A stretch of 64,000 bases of DNA from Cichorium intybus (GCA_023525715.1 CM042014.1:22294563-22358562), one strand, 5' to 3'; positions 35,760 to 53,343 are shown, counted from the stretch's first letter. The notes: generated by a model from the letters alone, not told the origin. Numbers and translations are program-made.

Positions 35760-38210
35760 AGTACCGGAATCTATAATTTCCTTTGTTACAATCACGAAGT
35801 AATTAGTTTCTTATCAATCACAAATCAATTTAGAATTATCTTCATTCTCCGGTTTTCACCCCTACACGCCCTTCACTGCTACGATTGTTTAAAAGTTTCA
35901 AATACTTGTTATCTTTAAAAAAACTCTAATTATGGATTCATGATTTATATTCTTATTAAAAGTATTCTAATTTAACTATTGATTGTTAAAATCGACATTG
36001 TTAAGTTGAAAACATTATAATTATGGGAATTCGACGCTTGGAATATTGGAGATTGTCACTCTATGGTTTCGACAATTTCATTAAAACATAGTGATGTTTT
36101 ATTGTTAATCTATGATGTAGTTTATAATTTTGTTGTATAGTAGTATATAAACTAATATTTGATATTTGGTTTATGTTTTTGTTTTAAAGTTAAAATTAAT
36201 TTGAAATCATGAATGTTACAAGAAAAAGTTTAATAATTTGACCATCTATGCAATTAAAGAAAAAATGTTGGACAATGTTGATAATGATAATATTGTACCA
36301 TTAAAATGAATTTACATTTAAAATAACTTATAATGTTGTACTATTGAAATGACATGGCATTTAAAATAACTAATAATTACAGTTGTGCATACTGTTCTTT
36401 TCAATATCAAACTTGATGGAATCATGAAAAACTTATTATTTTCTGCATAAACTTTAGTAAATTGACAATAATCTTTTATAATTCGAAGGGCCTGTATTTT
36501 GCTTTTGTAATGGGCCTCATGTTTGCTTGGACCGCCCCTACCATCAATTCCCAACCCTCTCTCTTCCTTTTGTCACCCGTGCCCCCCACCACCCAAATCC
36601 CTTCTTTAGTCGTGGTAGGGGTATCCTCGATTGGGAGTCGTAATGAAGATCATTTCAAATATCCTATCTTCAATGGTCATTAAAACAAATTGAACATCCC
36701 ATCATCTAAATCGAAAATCAAAACATTGTTACCACCTTATTCAACCCATGAACGAACATTTGTTGCCAACAATATTTATTGCCTATTGGAGGTGGGGGTC
36801 CACATAATGTTGTATTTGGAAAAAAGAAAATTGTAAGATACAATTTATATGGAGTTTGTGATCGTAGGTAAAAGAAATTTTCATCGGATTTATCATGAAT
36901 GTACAAATTCCATCTTCACTGTATGATGCTATGTTTCGAGCAACATAAGTGAAAGGTACAAGAACAATGTGATTATTAGGGATCAAAATCGTGACAAAAT
37001 GATATTACAAGAATCAAGAGCAACAAAATTTCCTTTTGGGCTGTATGACTATATCCCAAACAATCACTATACTGCATGGACTACATTTGTAATTTACTTT
37101 AAATTAAAAAAGAAAAACAAATTTTAACATTTAACTTGATATTTACAATAATATCTGATTAGAACTGTAGGTAGCATATTTCATAATAGTTGGTAATTGA
37201 TATTAACATAATTTTGATTGGAGTCTAATAAAATAAAATTGTAATCTTTGTGAAACAACTATATACATATAAATATGTAATAAATTAAGGGTTTGTTTCC
37301 AAAAGTTGTATTATAGCATGAGAAACCAAAATCAACTAATGAGCTGACTAAAACTATAAATAGTTCTCATGGCTTCAAGTCGTATATATCATTCTATGCG
37401 GATGTTTGGATACTTTCTTAGACCGTTATAAACACATCCTGAAAAATCAATTTACCTCTTCAATTATACTAAAACTAAAACCTATATTATCAAAAATGTA
37501 AGTGGTAATAATAATGTTTAGACAATATAACTATTGAAAACAAAATTTTACAACTTAATAACATATGATGCTTTTTAAAAGACCCTGCAACTCGGATTAT
37601 AGGTGATTGTTTGCTTTAAAACATAATTTAGTATTATTTTATCATTAGTTTTACACGATATAAATAATTATAATAAACACAATCAACCTAGCATACTAAA
37701 AGCCTTATGTTGATGAAATATCTTTTGACAATCAATAACATCTTCTTTTGGTAATTCCAACATCAAGCTCTTGTCCCAAGTGCCAACCCATCTTGGATCC
37801 AAACAAAATAAATAGAATGGATATTACCAATATTTTAAAACCAAGACCGACCACCGAACTAGAAAACATGATAGGATAAACCATAATCGGGACTACTACT
37901 AACCCATGACAGTATGGCATCAAAATTTTTGTAAACATCTTACACAATAATACAACTCATTAAAGGAATACTAGTCCTAAAGGTTTTTACAGGATATTTT
38001 CCAAAAGAAATACTACAATGTTTTTCTTTTTTCTTTTCTTTTTACTTAATGAGAATGCTATAACACTTAATCCGAAAGCTATATAATTGTTTCTTTTTTA
38101 CTTAATGATTTAAGTCAAAAAACCCGATTTAATGTATCAAGACATTAGTCCTTTTCCAATTTCTTCTTCTTGTTGTTTCCTCCCAACTCGTCTTATGCTA
38201 AAATTGATGA
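35760..38210. other. Spacer, no gene recognised
   Basis: AT-rich. Open frames at 36318-36554, 36462-36683, 36718-36986 and 37732-37947 were read and match no family I know. No LTR or inverted repeat boundaries seen. Confidence 0.45.
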
Positions 38211-38214
38211 ATAT

Positions 38215-39480
38215 TATAAAATTGACAAATTAAAAAAAAAGGAATTAAGTTTTCATAAAAGACATTAAGTTTTTAAAAAAGTTCGATTTTGGTGAATATT
38301 TTAACACTATGTTTTTAAATTTGTTTCAATGTTGACCATTTAGCCGATCAACACAGTTGCAGCTGACATGACACTTTGACATGTCAATTTTTTATGACGT
38401 GACGCTGTTATGGCATGATGACGTGACACTTTCGGAGACATCACTTTCTTGGTGTCAAAATTGTAAAAAACACAATGACTTGATTGAGAAAAAAACTCGG
38501 TAGTATCAAAACTGAACGTTTGTGAAAACTTAGTGTTTTATGTGCAATTTGTCCTAAAAAATTAATTACTTACCTAATCAAGTTTCTTATTTTCTATTCT
38601 CATCCATGATTCAACTTACAATGAATGTCATAGAAAATATGTTCTCGAAAATTTGAATTTATTTGTTAAAAATGTTTTATATTCTTGATCGAAAACCATT
38701 AATAATATACAAAGTGTACCAAATTTAAAGCATCATGCATTATCCAAATCTTCCCTATAAATGTTGGCATCGATTGACATTATGGATGCTCGTAATCTAA
38801 TATTAAAATTAAATAACATGTTCCTTCTAACAAGCATATAAGTGTCGATGATTTGGATAACAGAAGAAGACATTGAACATAAATATTGAAACCTAAAGAT
38901 AACACACCGTTTTCTTTTACTATTATTATTGATGGATGTCTACATGTAATTGATGTTATTTGCTTGTAGGTGGGATTACAAACATGGGAACTTACGATGT
39001 TACGTATTTCAGTCAGGAAATTGTTATGAACAAAGTTATGTTCCAATAGTCGGCATTAAGGAGACAAGGATAAAAAACTCTAATAGATAATTTGCATGAC
39101 ATCTATTATAAAGTGAATCATGGATATGAATAGATAATGAGAACTTCTTTAGGTAAGTAATTATTTATTTTAGAGCAAATTGCACAAAAGACACTAACAT
39201 TTCACAAAAGTTCGATTGACACTGTTTTTTTCCAATTAAGACATTTTTTCTCAATTAAGTTATTGTGTTTTCTTTCAATTTTGACACTAAGAAAGTGATA
39301 TTACCAAAAGTGTCACGTCGTCATGTCATGTCAGCGCTATGTCATCAGAGACCGACATGAAACCATGTTATGTCAACTGCAACTGGGTTGATCAGTCAAA
39401 TGATCAATATTGAAAAAAAAAATAGAAAACATTGTGCCAAAATTGATTTTTTTTTAAAACCTAGTGTTTTAATTGAAAAA
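38215..39480. mobile_element. Foldback element, arms about 300-350 bp
   Basis: The left arm (about 38270-38575) has GATCAACACAGTTGCAGCTG, GTGACGC...GTGTCAAAATTG and ends CTTACCTAATC. The right arm (about 39150-39470) has the same words inverted (GTAAGTAATT..., TTTTGACACTAAGAAAGTGA, CAACTGCAACTGGGTTGATC). The middle (38580-39145) has no recognisable gene; the minus-strand frame at 38780-39046 is unsupported. Target duplication not found. Confidence 0.6.
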
Positions 39481-39547
39481 AATAACACAATATCAAACTT
39501 GAATTTATATGAAAATTGGTGTTTTTTTTTAAATTGTTATTATTCAA

Positions 39548-39645
39548 TCTAAAGTTGATGAACATTATAAAACCTGTCTCACCCTAAAATTGATAAACAT
39601 TATAAAATGCTTTTCACGCTAAAATTGATGAATATTATAAAATTT
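39548..39645. repeat. Three-copy degenerate short repeat
   Basis: Variants of CTAAAATTGATGAATATTAT occur three times here and once more at 38198, outside the left arm of the preceding foldback, so the word flanks that element on both sides. Confidence 0.6.
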
Positions 39646-39851
39646 CTTTATTATATATAAGGATAAATGTGTTATTATTCAATCTGAAAAAGAATTATGT
39701 GTGCAACACTATATTTAGATATATATATATTGCTACTCGTTAAATAAACTTATTCATACTTATCCATACATGATTTGATAGGGAAAAAAGAAGCTAACAC
39801 CTAAATCTCTAACTTCAAATGCACGCATCTACGCTCACAAAACACACACAT

Positions 39852-39861
<10 letters not shown>

Positions 39862-39934
<73 letters not shown>
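39862..39934. repeat. (TA)n tract
   Basis: About 36 TA units following a short (CA)n run. Left border of the foldback element at 39935-41325. Confidence 0.97.

Positions 39935-43914
<3,980 letters not shown>

Positions 43915-43999
<85 letters not shown>
43915..43999. repeat. (TA)n tract
   Basis: About 42 TA units, right border of foldback element no. 3. Confidence 0.97.
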
Positions 44000-44005
<6 letters not shown>

Positions 44006-44435
44006 TCAACCACATTTATTTGAAACTTATAAAATTTTTCATCTTCATTTTTAACTAATACATTAGACTTATTTATTATTCTAATTCCAATGTTAATTCT
44101 TAACTTTTCAACCTTATATATGCTTAATTTATTAGTGCGGATCGGATGCAAAACATTATCTTTTTAATGCTACAACTTTATAGTTATTAATCTAATATAC
44201 ATGATTTGTTAAATTATATATGATGCTCGATTCAAAGTGTAAATCAAAATGTCATATAAAGTTAAAAAAATTGTCCAAATACTATTTTTTTTAAATACTT
44301 AAAATTTTTTAAATTTAATGTTAAGTGTAAAACATAAACCGGAATGTGAGTTTAACAAAAAATTTGACTAAAAGTATTTTTTTAATAATAATTAGAATTT
44401 TCAAAAGATCTAGATTTTTAATTAATTATAAATAT

Positions 44436-44531
<96 letters not shown>

Positions 44532-45247
44532 GTTAATCTTGAATACAATAACCGATCATTGAAATATATTATAATCATGACCAAAATTAAAAATATTGTC
44601 AAATAAATTATTTTTTTAAAAAAAATTAAAAGTTGCCTATCTAAGTTCATTAATCATAATAATATTGAATGTAAAAATCAAAATGTTGAATTAACAAAAG
44701 AATAACCAAAACTTATTTTTTTATAATAATAGGAAATTTACAAACAAGTAGATTTTTAATTAATTAAAGATAATAATAATTACCAATAACATAGAATTGA
44801 AAATTTACGTTTGCTTATAAAAAATTGATTGATATTTGAAATAATAATAATAATAATAATACTAAAGATTAAATTTTTTTTTCCCAAATATGTTATTTTT
44901 AAATTGGTTAATCATCACGATAGCTAAAAACATATTAAATAAATAATTTAATTTTATTCTCATGCAACCAGCAGATATAAATTTATTTTTGAATGATATG
45001 ATCCTTAAAAATATGTATGTAGATTGATCTCTAATAACTCTTAGCCAGCAGATAGATATCATTCAATTACTTCTCATAAACAAAGCATAAGTAACAACCC
45101 AAAAAAAGATTAAGACGATGGAAGCATAAGCAAGAATACAAGGCCAAATACGTCAAGACAACATACAAGTTTGTTTTGAATATCTATATGCGTATATATT
45201 CTAATAACTCCTAACCCACCATTGTTATAATTTATAATTAATCATGT
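44000..45247. other. AT-rich spacer, with a (TA)n tract at 44439-44529
   Basis: The 440 bp between the two TA tracts shows no inverted repeat I can see. From about 45060 the sequence is probably the 3' UTR side of TPST. No other gene recognised. Confidence 0.5.
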
Positions 45248-47851
45248 TTATATCTTAAGTTTCAATATTCTTCTTTTTGCATTTACATAAAGGAAAATAA
45301 AGAACGCCAAGAATATGAACACGAACAAGTAAACGAATTCCCATGCAGAAGGGATGTAGTTTTTACCATTCATCACCTGCGAGTAATACATTTAACAAGT
45401 CAACAGAAATAATTAAATGAAGTCGAAATTGTAAAGAAATGAAAGATTCCTTCATCCAATATTACATTCCACTACTTACAGACATGGCAGAATGGAGCAG
45501 CTTTTTCTCCATAGCCTGATGCTGTCTTTCAAAAATTATGTGTGCATGTTTATACAGTTCAACATCTAAACTGTTGAGCAAAATGATTTGCTTCAGAACT
45601 GCTTCAGGAACATGCTTTCGTGCCTAAAGTTGTCAAACTTCGCAATATCAATTTATAAAAAAAAAAAAAAATTATTGAAAAAAAATTAGACATATACCTC
45701 CTTTGTGAAGTTTGCTGGAAAGATCCTTTTCAAGGAAGTAATTCGGCGTTTTGACTGAGTAGATCTTAACTTAGAAACACAAGTTTCATAAGTTTCCATA
45801 AGTTTTCCCACAGTCATCTAATTAGTAAATAAAGTTGACTTAGTTAACATATCAAACTAGGGTGTGAGAAAAAAAAATGCGAAATGAATTAAGGAAATAC
45901 ATTTTCAGTTTGTTCTTTAACCATTGATGTATTGTTACCCTATTAAGCATGCAAATTAAGGCATTGTTAGCACAAGTTTTAAGATTTTATTAATATTCAC
46001 CTACTATTACCTGATCATGAGAAGTACTAGATCCAGCCTTAGAAAACACAGAACCCTGTTCTGCATCACAAGCAATAATATGCTTCATCAGAAGCTGAAA
46101 AAACCATACAAAATTTATTATAAAAGTGTGCATGTGTTAAACTGCATACCTGATTTATTATAATTTACAGTTTCAGTCCCTGGATTTGACGCAGCTAACT
46201 GTGAAATGACTTGTGCACCAACAAAGTTTGCAAACATGGTGGCAGATTGTTTGTGGTCCTCAGTAAGTCCAACATATAGCATATCATCCAACCTTTTCTG
46301 CAAGAAGCCATTTTTATAAGGTAAAGATAACAGTCAATGGCTCATGTGAACTAAGGGTGTACATGGCTCAACATCTTAGTGTCATTTGTGTTTCTTAGTC
46401 AATGGCTCAAGTGTCATTTTCTAATATTACTTTTATTTGTGATTTTATTAATGCCTACATTGACTAAGCAAATGGTCAAACTTACGAGTCCAAAAGCAGC
46501 CATAGAAACTGAGCCTTGAGATTTAGGTGGGCCAGCTTGAGCTTTTTAGTTACCTTTGCAACTTCAACCACATATTTTCCAAGACTCTGATAGCTCATTA
46601 CACAGTGGCGCACCTCATGCACCTTCCATGTATTAGAATTGTTTGTCAAACCTGCAATCTATTACCAACAACACTTAGCTATAACATTTATAAGCTACCA
46701 ACTTTCTTGTACATTCAAAAATTGTTAACCTAAAAAGACTCCATTTGTACATAAAGGTTTATACCTGGAAAGTGGCACCATTGTGAACAAGATCCAGAGT
46801 TACAGGATGATTGATGAATTCATGTAAAGGCGTAGCAATTTCCTCCATATTATATGAGTCATCACCATAAGCATAAGGTGGGCCCTTTCTTTTTCTAGCA
46901 TCTCTCTGTCCATGATAAAATAAGGAAACTCGTGTCATAATTTGCTTAAAGATTCATTTACATGGTATGTACTGAAACAAACCAACGTACTTTAGCAAAT
47001 AGTTCTTCCCGCATCCATGGAACCAAATACTTCCATGGCCAGATATCAAGTGTGCTTATAACACCATTCTTTGAACGCAAATTTCCAGACATTTTTGTAG
47101 CTGATGTCAAATTAGGATGTATTAAAAACCTAGCTGCTACCTCTATTGAGAACTCATAAGCACTAAAAACTCGGTCAATGGGGTTCCTAAGTATGGTTAC
47201 AACTGAAGTTCTCTCTCTGGGCAGTTTGGACATGATGCTATAGTCATCATGAGTTGCCAACAACCTGCAATTTTGTTTGCTGTTCAAGAACATGAAACTA
47301 TAGAGTTTAGAAACTAACATGAAGATTATAACGAAAGGAATCAAGAAATAAGAGAGCGTATGATACCGGGGATCAAATCGTAGTTTATCATAAGATCTTG
47401 GGCATTCAAGAGAGCTAGAGTATAGTTTCTTCAAGAAGCTGTAAGGTGAGGTAAAACCAATAAGATTATGATGTTTATACTTCAATCGAATAGATGCATA
47501 TGAGTGTCAGGTAAAGTTAAAAGAAATTACCAGTAAAAATAAGTTCGGCCTCCTGTTCTTGGAACATGAAGGAAGAATAACAAATCCTTCAGGATGTGCC
47601 CATCCTTGATGTTGGAGTGAAGAGATGAAGACGCCCATTGCTTGACAGTATTCTTGCAATGCTCAAACTCATATGCACTAGACGAAGGATAAACTGAGTG
47701 CAAATTGAACAATTGTAATCAGCAGGACAACTGATTGCATAGAGACACATACTTCAGTGCAGAATTCACTGAATTACGTTTTTTAATAAAAGCTATATAT
47801 ACCTTTGGCAAAAAGCAGCAGCAACAGAGCCAATCTCAGAGCATGATCCAT
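45248..47851 (-). CDS. TPST: Tyrosylprotein sulfotransferase (TPST)
   Basis: Golgi enzyme that transfers sulfate from PAPS to tyrosines of secreted peptide hormones such as RGF, PSK and PSY types (family knowledge). Twelve coding exons (minus): 47851-47803, 47693-47531, 47438-47367, 47264-46991, 46905-46765, 46658-46554, 46297-46169, 46094-46011, 45939-45901, 45817-45698, 45623-45480, 45376-45248; 482 codons plus stop, near the Arabidopsis protein as I recall it. Residues 1-16 (MDHALRLALLLLLFAK) start a signal peptide. The PAPS 5'-phosphosulfate loop is HVPRTGGRTYFY (59-70); the 3'-phosphate motif is RNPIDRVFSAY (121-131). Later blocks include DIWPWKYLVPWMREELFA, RLDDMLYVGLTEDHKQSAT and SLKRIFPANFT. 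A C-terminal membrane helix (about 452-475) then YVNAKRR give the type I topology of plant TPST. All borders are GT/AG. The exon 7 donor was placed at ACT|GTAAAT because that keeps phase with exon 8. Confidence 0.93.
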
Positions 47852-48469
47852 TCACTAACTTCACGATAGCCAATTTAGATCTAATCAACAAGAGAACTGA
47901 TCGAAAACTGGAAAGAAAAATGATATATTTTCTGAATGAAAGCCAAAGATTACCATTTATCAATAACCAGGTACAAAAGAAAGGGAAGACATGTAGATGC
48001 AGAAAAGAGAAAACGAGGGTTTCTGTGAGTGTGTGGTTTTACGTTTCAATCAAAATCTACACAGAATGTCTTGCTGATTACCTTCGTGTAGGGTGAACAA
48101 TCTCGTGTTCACAAACTCCCTCGAATCTAGGGACTTCACCGATGACTGCGGATCCGCAATCAGATTCAAATTAACCTTGATTATCCGAAACACAAACGCT
48201 CAACAGAAAGATTACAAGTTCACTCTCCGTGATTCGGCGGCACAACAGTGCAATGGCGGAGAGAAAATCAGAGGCGTTAAATCTTTTGTCACCAACAAAG
48301 GCGTCGATAGATCTCAAAAACACTTCAGTGGATTGCCCTGCAGCAACTCCGAATATCCTATTACCAATGCGTTTTTAACTCAGTTTACGAAATAATTCAG
48401 TAATTACCTTTTCTTGTAAAAGGGGTTTACGGGGTTTTTGGAGTGCTCATAAAAAAAAAAAAAAAATGA
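47852..48469 (-). promoter_or_regulatory. TPST 5' UTR and upstream region
   Basis: Upstream of the TPST start on the minus strand. The plus-strand frame at 48093-48395 is not recognised and is likely antisense to the 5' UTR. A poly(A)/poly(T) tract at about 48451-48466 borders the Pack-MULE insertion. Confidence 0.45.
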
Positions 48470-48718
48470 GAGTAAATTACAATTTTGGTCCCTATGGTTA
48501 TCATGAAATTACACTCTCAGTCATCCTTTTGAAATCTCACATTCAGGGTCCCTGTGGTGACCAAAAACTTGCAGAGACGGTCCCTCCTGGGGTTACCATC
48601 TATTTTCTTCCGTTAAAGGCCAGTAAAAAGACTAAAATGCCCCTCTTTTTCGTTCCTTTGGTATATTTGTTATTTTTCTAAAATCAAGGGACTAAACCTG
48701 CTCCGTCTTCTCCGGCGT

Positions 48719-48895
48719 CACATACATATCAGCATTTTTTCCGGTGACACATACAAATCGGGATTGGTTTTCGCCGACACGTACAAATCGAGACTTTTTT
48801 CCGACAACACATACAAATCGAGACTGGTTTCCGGCGACACATACAAATCGAGACCGGTTTCCGGCGACATACAAATCAGGACTTTTTTACGGCGA
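48719..48895. repeat. Minisatellite, six units of 28-30 bp
   Basis: Units built from CACATACAAATCGAGAC, T-rich centre, then TTTCCGGCGA. Four overlapping open frames on the two strands across this stretch are produced by the repeat and are not called genes. Confidence 0.92.
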
Positions 48896-49407
48896 CACAT
48901 ATCCTTACTCAGAGCCGGTGTTGGTGGTGGTCTCGCAAAACAGGAACGATACATCATTCGTTAAATAAGGGCCGATGCTTCTAGAAATCATATATCATAA
49001 TTAAAAAGAAAAATTAAAGAAAGTGAAATGGATGTAAAAAGTTGAGGCATCGATTTTTATTATCCACTCTTTTGGGTGTACAAGGCTACTTTTCGTCTGT
49101 CACACACTGCTTTTCGTCTCTCTCATCAAACCTTCATTCAAGAGTAGTTCCAATCCTGTTCATCTTTCGATCATCACAAAACAGCACCAATCGTTGCCTT
49201 CGTTTCAATTCATTTATTTTTGTAAAATTGCAGGGTTTTTTCTGAATCTGTCGACTCCTTAATCGGCTGAAATATCGTTGTAATTTGTCGAAATATCGTT
49301 GAAGCATTGATTTATCGGCTGAAGAAATGGGGCCATTGGATTGAAGATCAAATTCACGTCCATCAATCGCTTAAAGTTCCTGAATTAATGGAAACAATCA
49401 CGAGAAT

Positions 49408-49728
49408 ATGTTTTATCGCAAGGTTTCTACTTACCTGGATTCTTTATCAACGATTGAAGACTCTGATTTCACAAACATCATCTCCGGGGAGAAACCCAGC
49501 GGCATAGTCCTCTCCCTCGATGACGATCAAACCATTCATGATACCTTTCTCGCTGCTAGGGTTTATTGGACAAACAAAGTCGAGAAAATTGAAGAAAAAA
49601 CCTTCGCAAACACTGGCGGTGGAGGTCCGTTCAACGCTTCCAATCGCTTGCACCGACAAACTAGAAAACTACAGCTAAACAATCGGGAATTTCAGATGTA
49701 TAGTCGAATCGCATCAGAAGTAGTATAG
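49408..49728 (+). pseudogene. Gene-like frame inside the Pack-MULE, not recognised
   Basis: 106 codons starting MFYRKVSTYLDSLSTIEDSD, with SGEKPSGIVLSLDDDQTIHD in the middle. Composition is protein-like rather than repeat-like, and preceding sequence (49060-49260) resembles a plant 5' UTR. I do not recognise the family. It could be a captured exon of a host gene or a chimeric frame. The minus-strand frame at 49447-49659 overlaps it and is less protein-like. Confidence 0.35.
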
Positions 49729-50077
49729 GGTGCGAGTGAATTAGCGAAAGTGTGAGATTTCTGGACGGATTTCGAGCCGGCGGAGGAGAAAAAAATGGAA
49801 GAGCGAGCGAGAACGGGAAAGAGAGAGAAGTAAATACAGTTTTGGTCCCTGAGGGCATTTTAGACAATTCACAGTCATTTAACGGAAATAGACGGTAATG
49901 GCTCTAGGGACTATTTCTGCAATTTTTGGGTCACCATAGGGACCCTGGATGTGAGATTTCAAAAAGATGACTGGGAGTGTAATTTCATGATAACCACAGG
50001 GACCAAAATTGTAATTTACTCTAAAAATGAATTAGAGGGGGGTGGGTGGGGTTGCACAGTTGCATGTCCTATTCTTC

Positions 50078-53000
50078 TCACAGACATATGAGTCTGTTTT
50101 TCGTTTGGGTTTATGAGGTTTTGGTTTGAACCTATTCTGAGTTTATAGTTTTTCGGTTTTTCAAGCTTGAAAGTGTGGGTTAATGGGTTTAAACCCACTG
50201 AAAATATGTTTTTATAAAGTATAAAAGAGATTGTGGGTTCAAATCTACTAAAAGCGTGAGTTTAAAACTATAGGTTTCTGGGTTCAAATCTACCGAAATC
50301 ACATTGCTATAAAGTATAAATGGGGTTATGAGTTCAAACTTACTGAAACCGTGGGTTTGAAACCATGGGTTTATGGGTTCAAATCCACATGAGTCGGTTT
50401 GGGTTTAATGAGTTGGGTTGGGTTTGAATATAAAACTGAACCGAATTGTTGAAGTCGTTTTTCTTTCAAAAATTCAAACCACTCTGTTGGTTTTTGTCGA
50501 TTTTTCAGTTTCAATTTTGTCGTTTTCTAGTTTGGTTTTGCTCATCCTCAATCAAAATGAATAATTTGTCTGGTTGGATTGACAGAAAATCAATGTTTTG
50601 AAAATGGAACCGGTCATTGAACCAGTCGTATTAGCGGTTCAATAGTCTAACCATTCCAAAAAACCAGTGATGTAATTATTATATTATAGTTAATTTTAAG
50701 ATTATAAAAAAATACAAGAAATACAAAAAAAAAAATCTTCAAAATGAAAATATCAAACATCTGTATATCTAAAATTTAATTTTTTAGAAATAAACATCAA
50801 AATACTATGAAAATAGTATATCAAAAATACAAAATGGTTATATCTTTTAGAAATAAAAAATAATAATTACTTTTTTATAAACCGATTTTAATGGTTGGCC
50901 CGACGATTTTTTAGGTGGTTGAATCAATAGTTTTTCGTAAACTGCCCGGTTGTCACTGGATCGTATACAAGCGGTTTAAAGGCACGAAATAACCGGTACC
51001 CAAATCGGTTCCCAGATGGTTCGAACCGGTTTTAAGAACCCATGCTGAAAAGTGAAAACCCTCTTTGTACATCTTTTTTTTAATATTGGATAAATAATAA
51101 TATATGATAAATACGATTTTATTATAATTCTAATATAAATTTGAGAAATAAACAATATATTGGGTTGTATACATTGAAAATACAATTTGGGTGACTTGTT
51201 AAACTTGAGATGATCTTGATTTTGGATGGATATTTTGTTAATATATGTAAAACCAAAGTGGCTAAGTTTCCTAATTATTCCCAACAAATAGTTAAAAAGT
51301 TAAGAAATTACCTATATAACCATCGAAATCGTAGGTGGATCTTCACATGCTATGATTTTCGATGATTATATGCAGTGGTTGGGTCAGAAATTTCGATATG
51401 AGGATATAAAACATTCGACATTCAATATAATATTTACACAAAGTTCGTTAATATTTAGACGCATTATTCATTATTCTGAATAATACCGATGTATAAAATC
51501 AGGAAAATTAATGTTTAACAATAATCAATCATTCAATCAACAAATTTATCTAATAAATCAAACCCTAACTTTGTAATTAAAATTCAACTAAAACACATAT
51601 ACCAGAAAAAGAAAGAGTAATTGTAAGTTATTACTTATAGGTTTTAAAGCTTGATGAGCAAATTGGCTAAGCTAATTTACATATGAGTCTCGCAGACATA
51701 TGAGTCTGTTTTTCGGTTTAGGTTTTTGAGTTTTTGGTTTGAGCCCATTGTGAGTTCATAGTTTTTTGGTTTTTCAAGCTTGAAACTGTGGGTTAATGGG
51801 TTTAAACCCACTGAAAATATGTTTTTATAAAGTATAAAGGAGATTGTGGGTTCAAACCTACTAAAACCGTGAGTTTAAAACTATAGGTTTCTGGGTTCAA
51901 ATCTACTGAAATCACATTGCTATAAAGTATAAATGGGGTTATGAGTTCAAACTTACTAAAACCATGAGTTTGAAACCATGAGTTTATGGGTTTAAATCCA
52001 CATGAGTCGGTTTGGGTTTAATGACTTGGGTTGGGTTTGAATATAAAACTGAACCGAAATGTTGAAGTCATTTTTTTTTCAAAAATTCAAACCACTCTAT
52101 TGGTTTTTTTTTTCGGTTTTTCAGTTTTAGTTTTGTCGGTTTTCTGGTTCGGTTTTGCTCATCCTCTGTCAAAATGAATAATTTGTCAGGTTGGATTGAT
52201 AGAAAACCAATGTTTTGAAAATGGAACCGGACATTGAACCAATCGTATTAGCGGTTCAATAGTCTAACCAGTCCAAAAAACCAGTGATGTAATTATTATA
52301 TTATAGTTAATTTTAAGATTATAAAAAATACAAGAAATACAAAAAAATCTCCAAAATGAAAATATCAAACATCCGTATATCTAAAATATAATTTTTTAGA
52401 AATAAACATTAAAATACTATGAAAATAGTATATCAAAAATACAAAATGGTTATATCTTTTAGAAATAAAAAAATAGTTACTTTTTATAAACCGATTTTAG
52501 TGGTTGGCCCGACGATTTTTTAGGTGGTTGAATCAATAGTTTTTCGTAAACCGCCCGGTTGTCACTCGATAGTATACAAGCGGTTTAAAGGCACGAAATA
52601 ACCGGTACCCAAATTGGTTCCCAGATGGTTCGAACCGGTTTTAAGAACCCATGCTGAAAAGTGAAAACCCTCTTTGTACATTTTTTTAATATTGGATAAA
52701 TAATAATATATGATAAATACGATTAAAAACACCGTTTTATTATAATTTAATATAAATTTGAGAAATACACAATATATTGGGTTGTATACATTGAAAATAC
52801 AATTTGGGTGACTTGTTAAACTTGTTAAACTTGAGATGATCTTGATTTTGGATGGATATTTTGTTAATATATGTAAAACCAAAGTGGCCAAGTTCCCTAA
52901 TTATTCCCAACAAATAGTTAAAAAGTTAAGAAATTACCTATATAACCATCGAAATCGTAGGTGGATCTTCACATGCTATGATTTCGATGATTATATGCAG

Positions 53001-53343
53001 TGGTGAGGTCAGAAATTTCGATATGGTGAGGTCAGAAATTTCGATATGGCCTGGGGATATAAAACATTCGACATTCAATATAATATTTACACAAAGTTCG
53101 TTAATATTTAGACGTATTATTCATTATTCTGAATAATACCGATGTATAAAATCAAGAAAATTAATGTTCAACAATAATCAATCATTCAATCAACAAATCT
53201 ATCTAATAAATCAAACCCTAACTTCGTAATTAAAATTCAACTAAAACACATATGCTTGTGGCCAGAAAAGAAAAGGCAATTGTAAGTTATTACTTATAGG
53301 TTTTAAAGCTTGATGAGCAAATTGGCTAAGCTAATTTACATAT
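50078..53343. repeat. Direct tandem duplication, two units of about 1.6 kb
   Basis: Unit 1 (about 50078-51689) and unit 2 (about 51690-53343) both begin CAGACATATGAGTCTGTTTT and end GGCTAAGCTAATTTACATAT, period 1612 bp, with scattered substitutions and small indels. Unit 2 has an extra local duplication of GGTCAGAAATTTCGATATGG (about 53006-53047). Each unit contains a smaller foldback (about 50592-51045 and 52208-52665) whose ends carry GGAACCGG and CCGGTTTTAAGAACC. The minus-strand frames at 50976-51287 and 52562-52891 are homologous positions in the two units and match nothing I know. Confidence 0.88.

Larger units (their letters stand above)
48470..50021. mobile_element. Pack-MULE-like element (1552 bp)
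   Basis: TIRs of about 150-180 bp: the left end GAGTAAATTACAATTTTGG is matched by the inverted right end CCAAAATTGTAATTTACTC, and the arms stay alignable to about 48650 and 49835. Flanking 9-mers are AAAAAATGA (48461-48469) and TAAAAATGA (50022-50030), an 8/9 duplication. The interior has no transposase. It holds a 30-bp minisatellite (48719-48895) and sequence with gene-like composition (49040-49830), including a 106-codon frame. The termini resemble those of the element at 7514-9105. Confidence 0.8.

Noticed and set aside
46118..46168. Extension of TPST exon 7 to a donor at 46149
   Set aside because: That donor puts exon 8 out of frame; the donor at 46168 keeps the frame through exons 8-12.
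48692..48968. Four overlapping frames on both strands
   Set aside because: Translations of the 30-bp minisatellite, not proteins.
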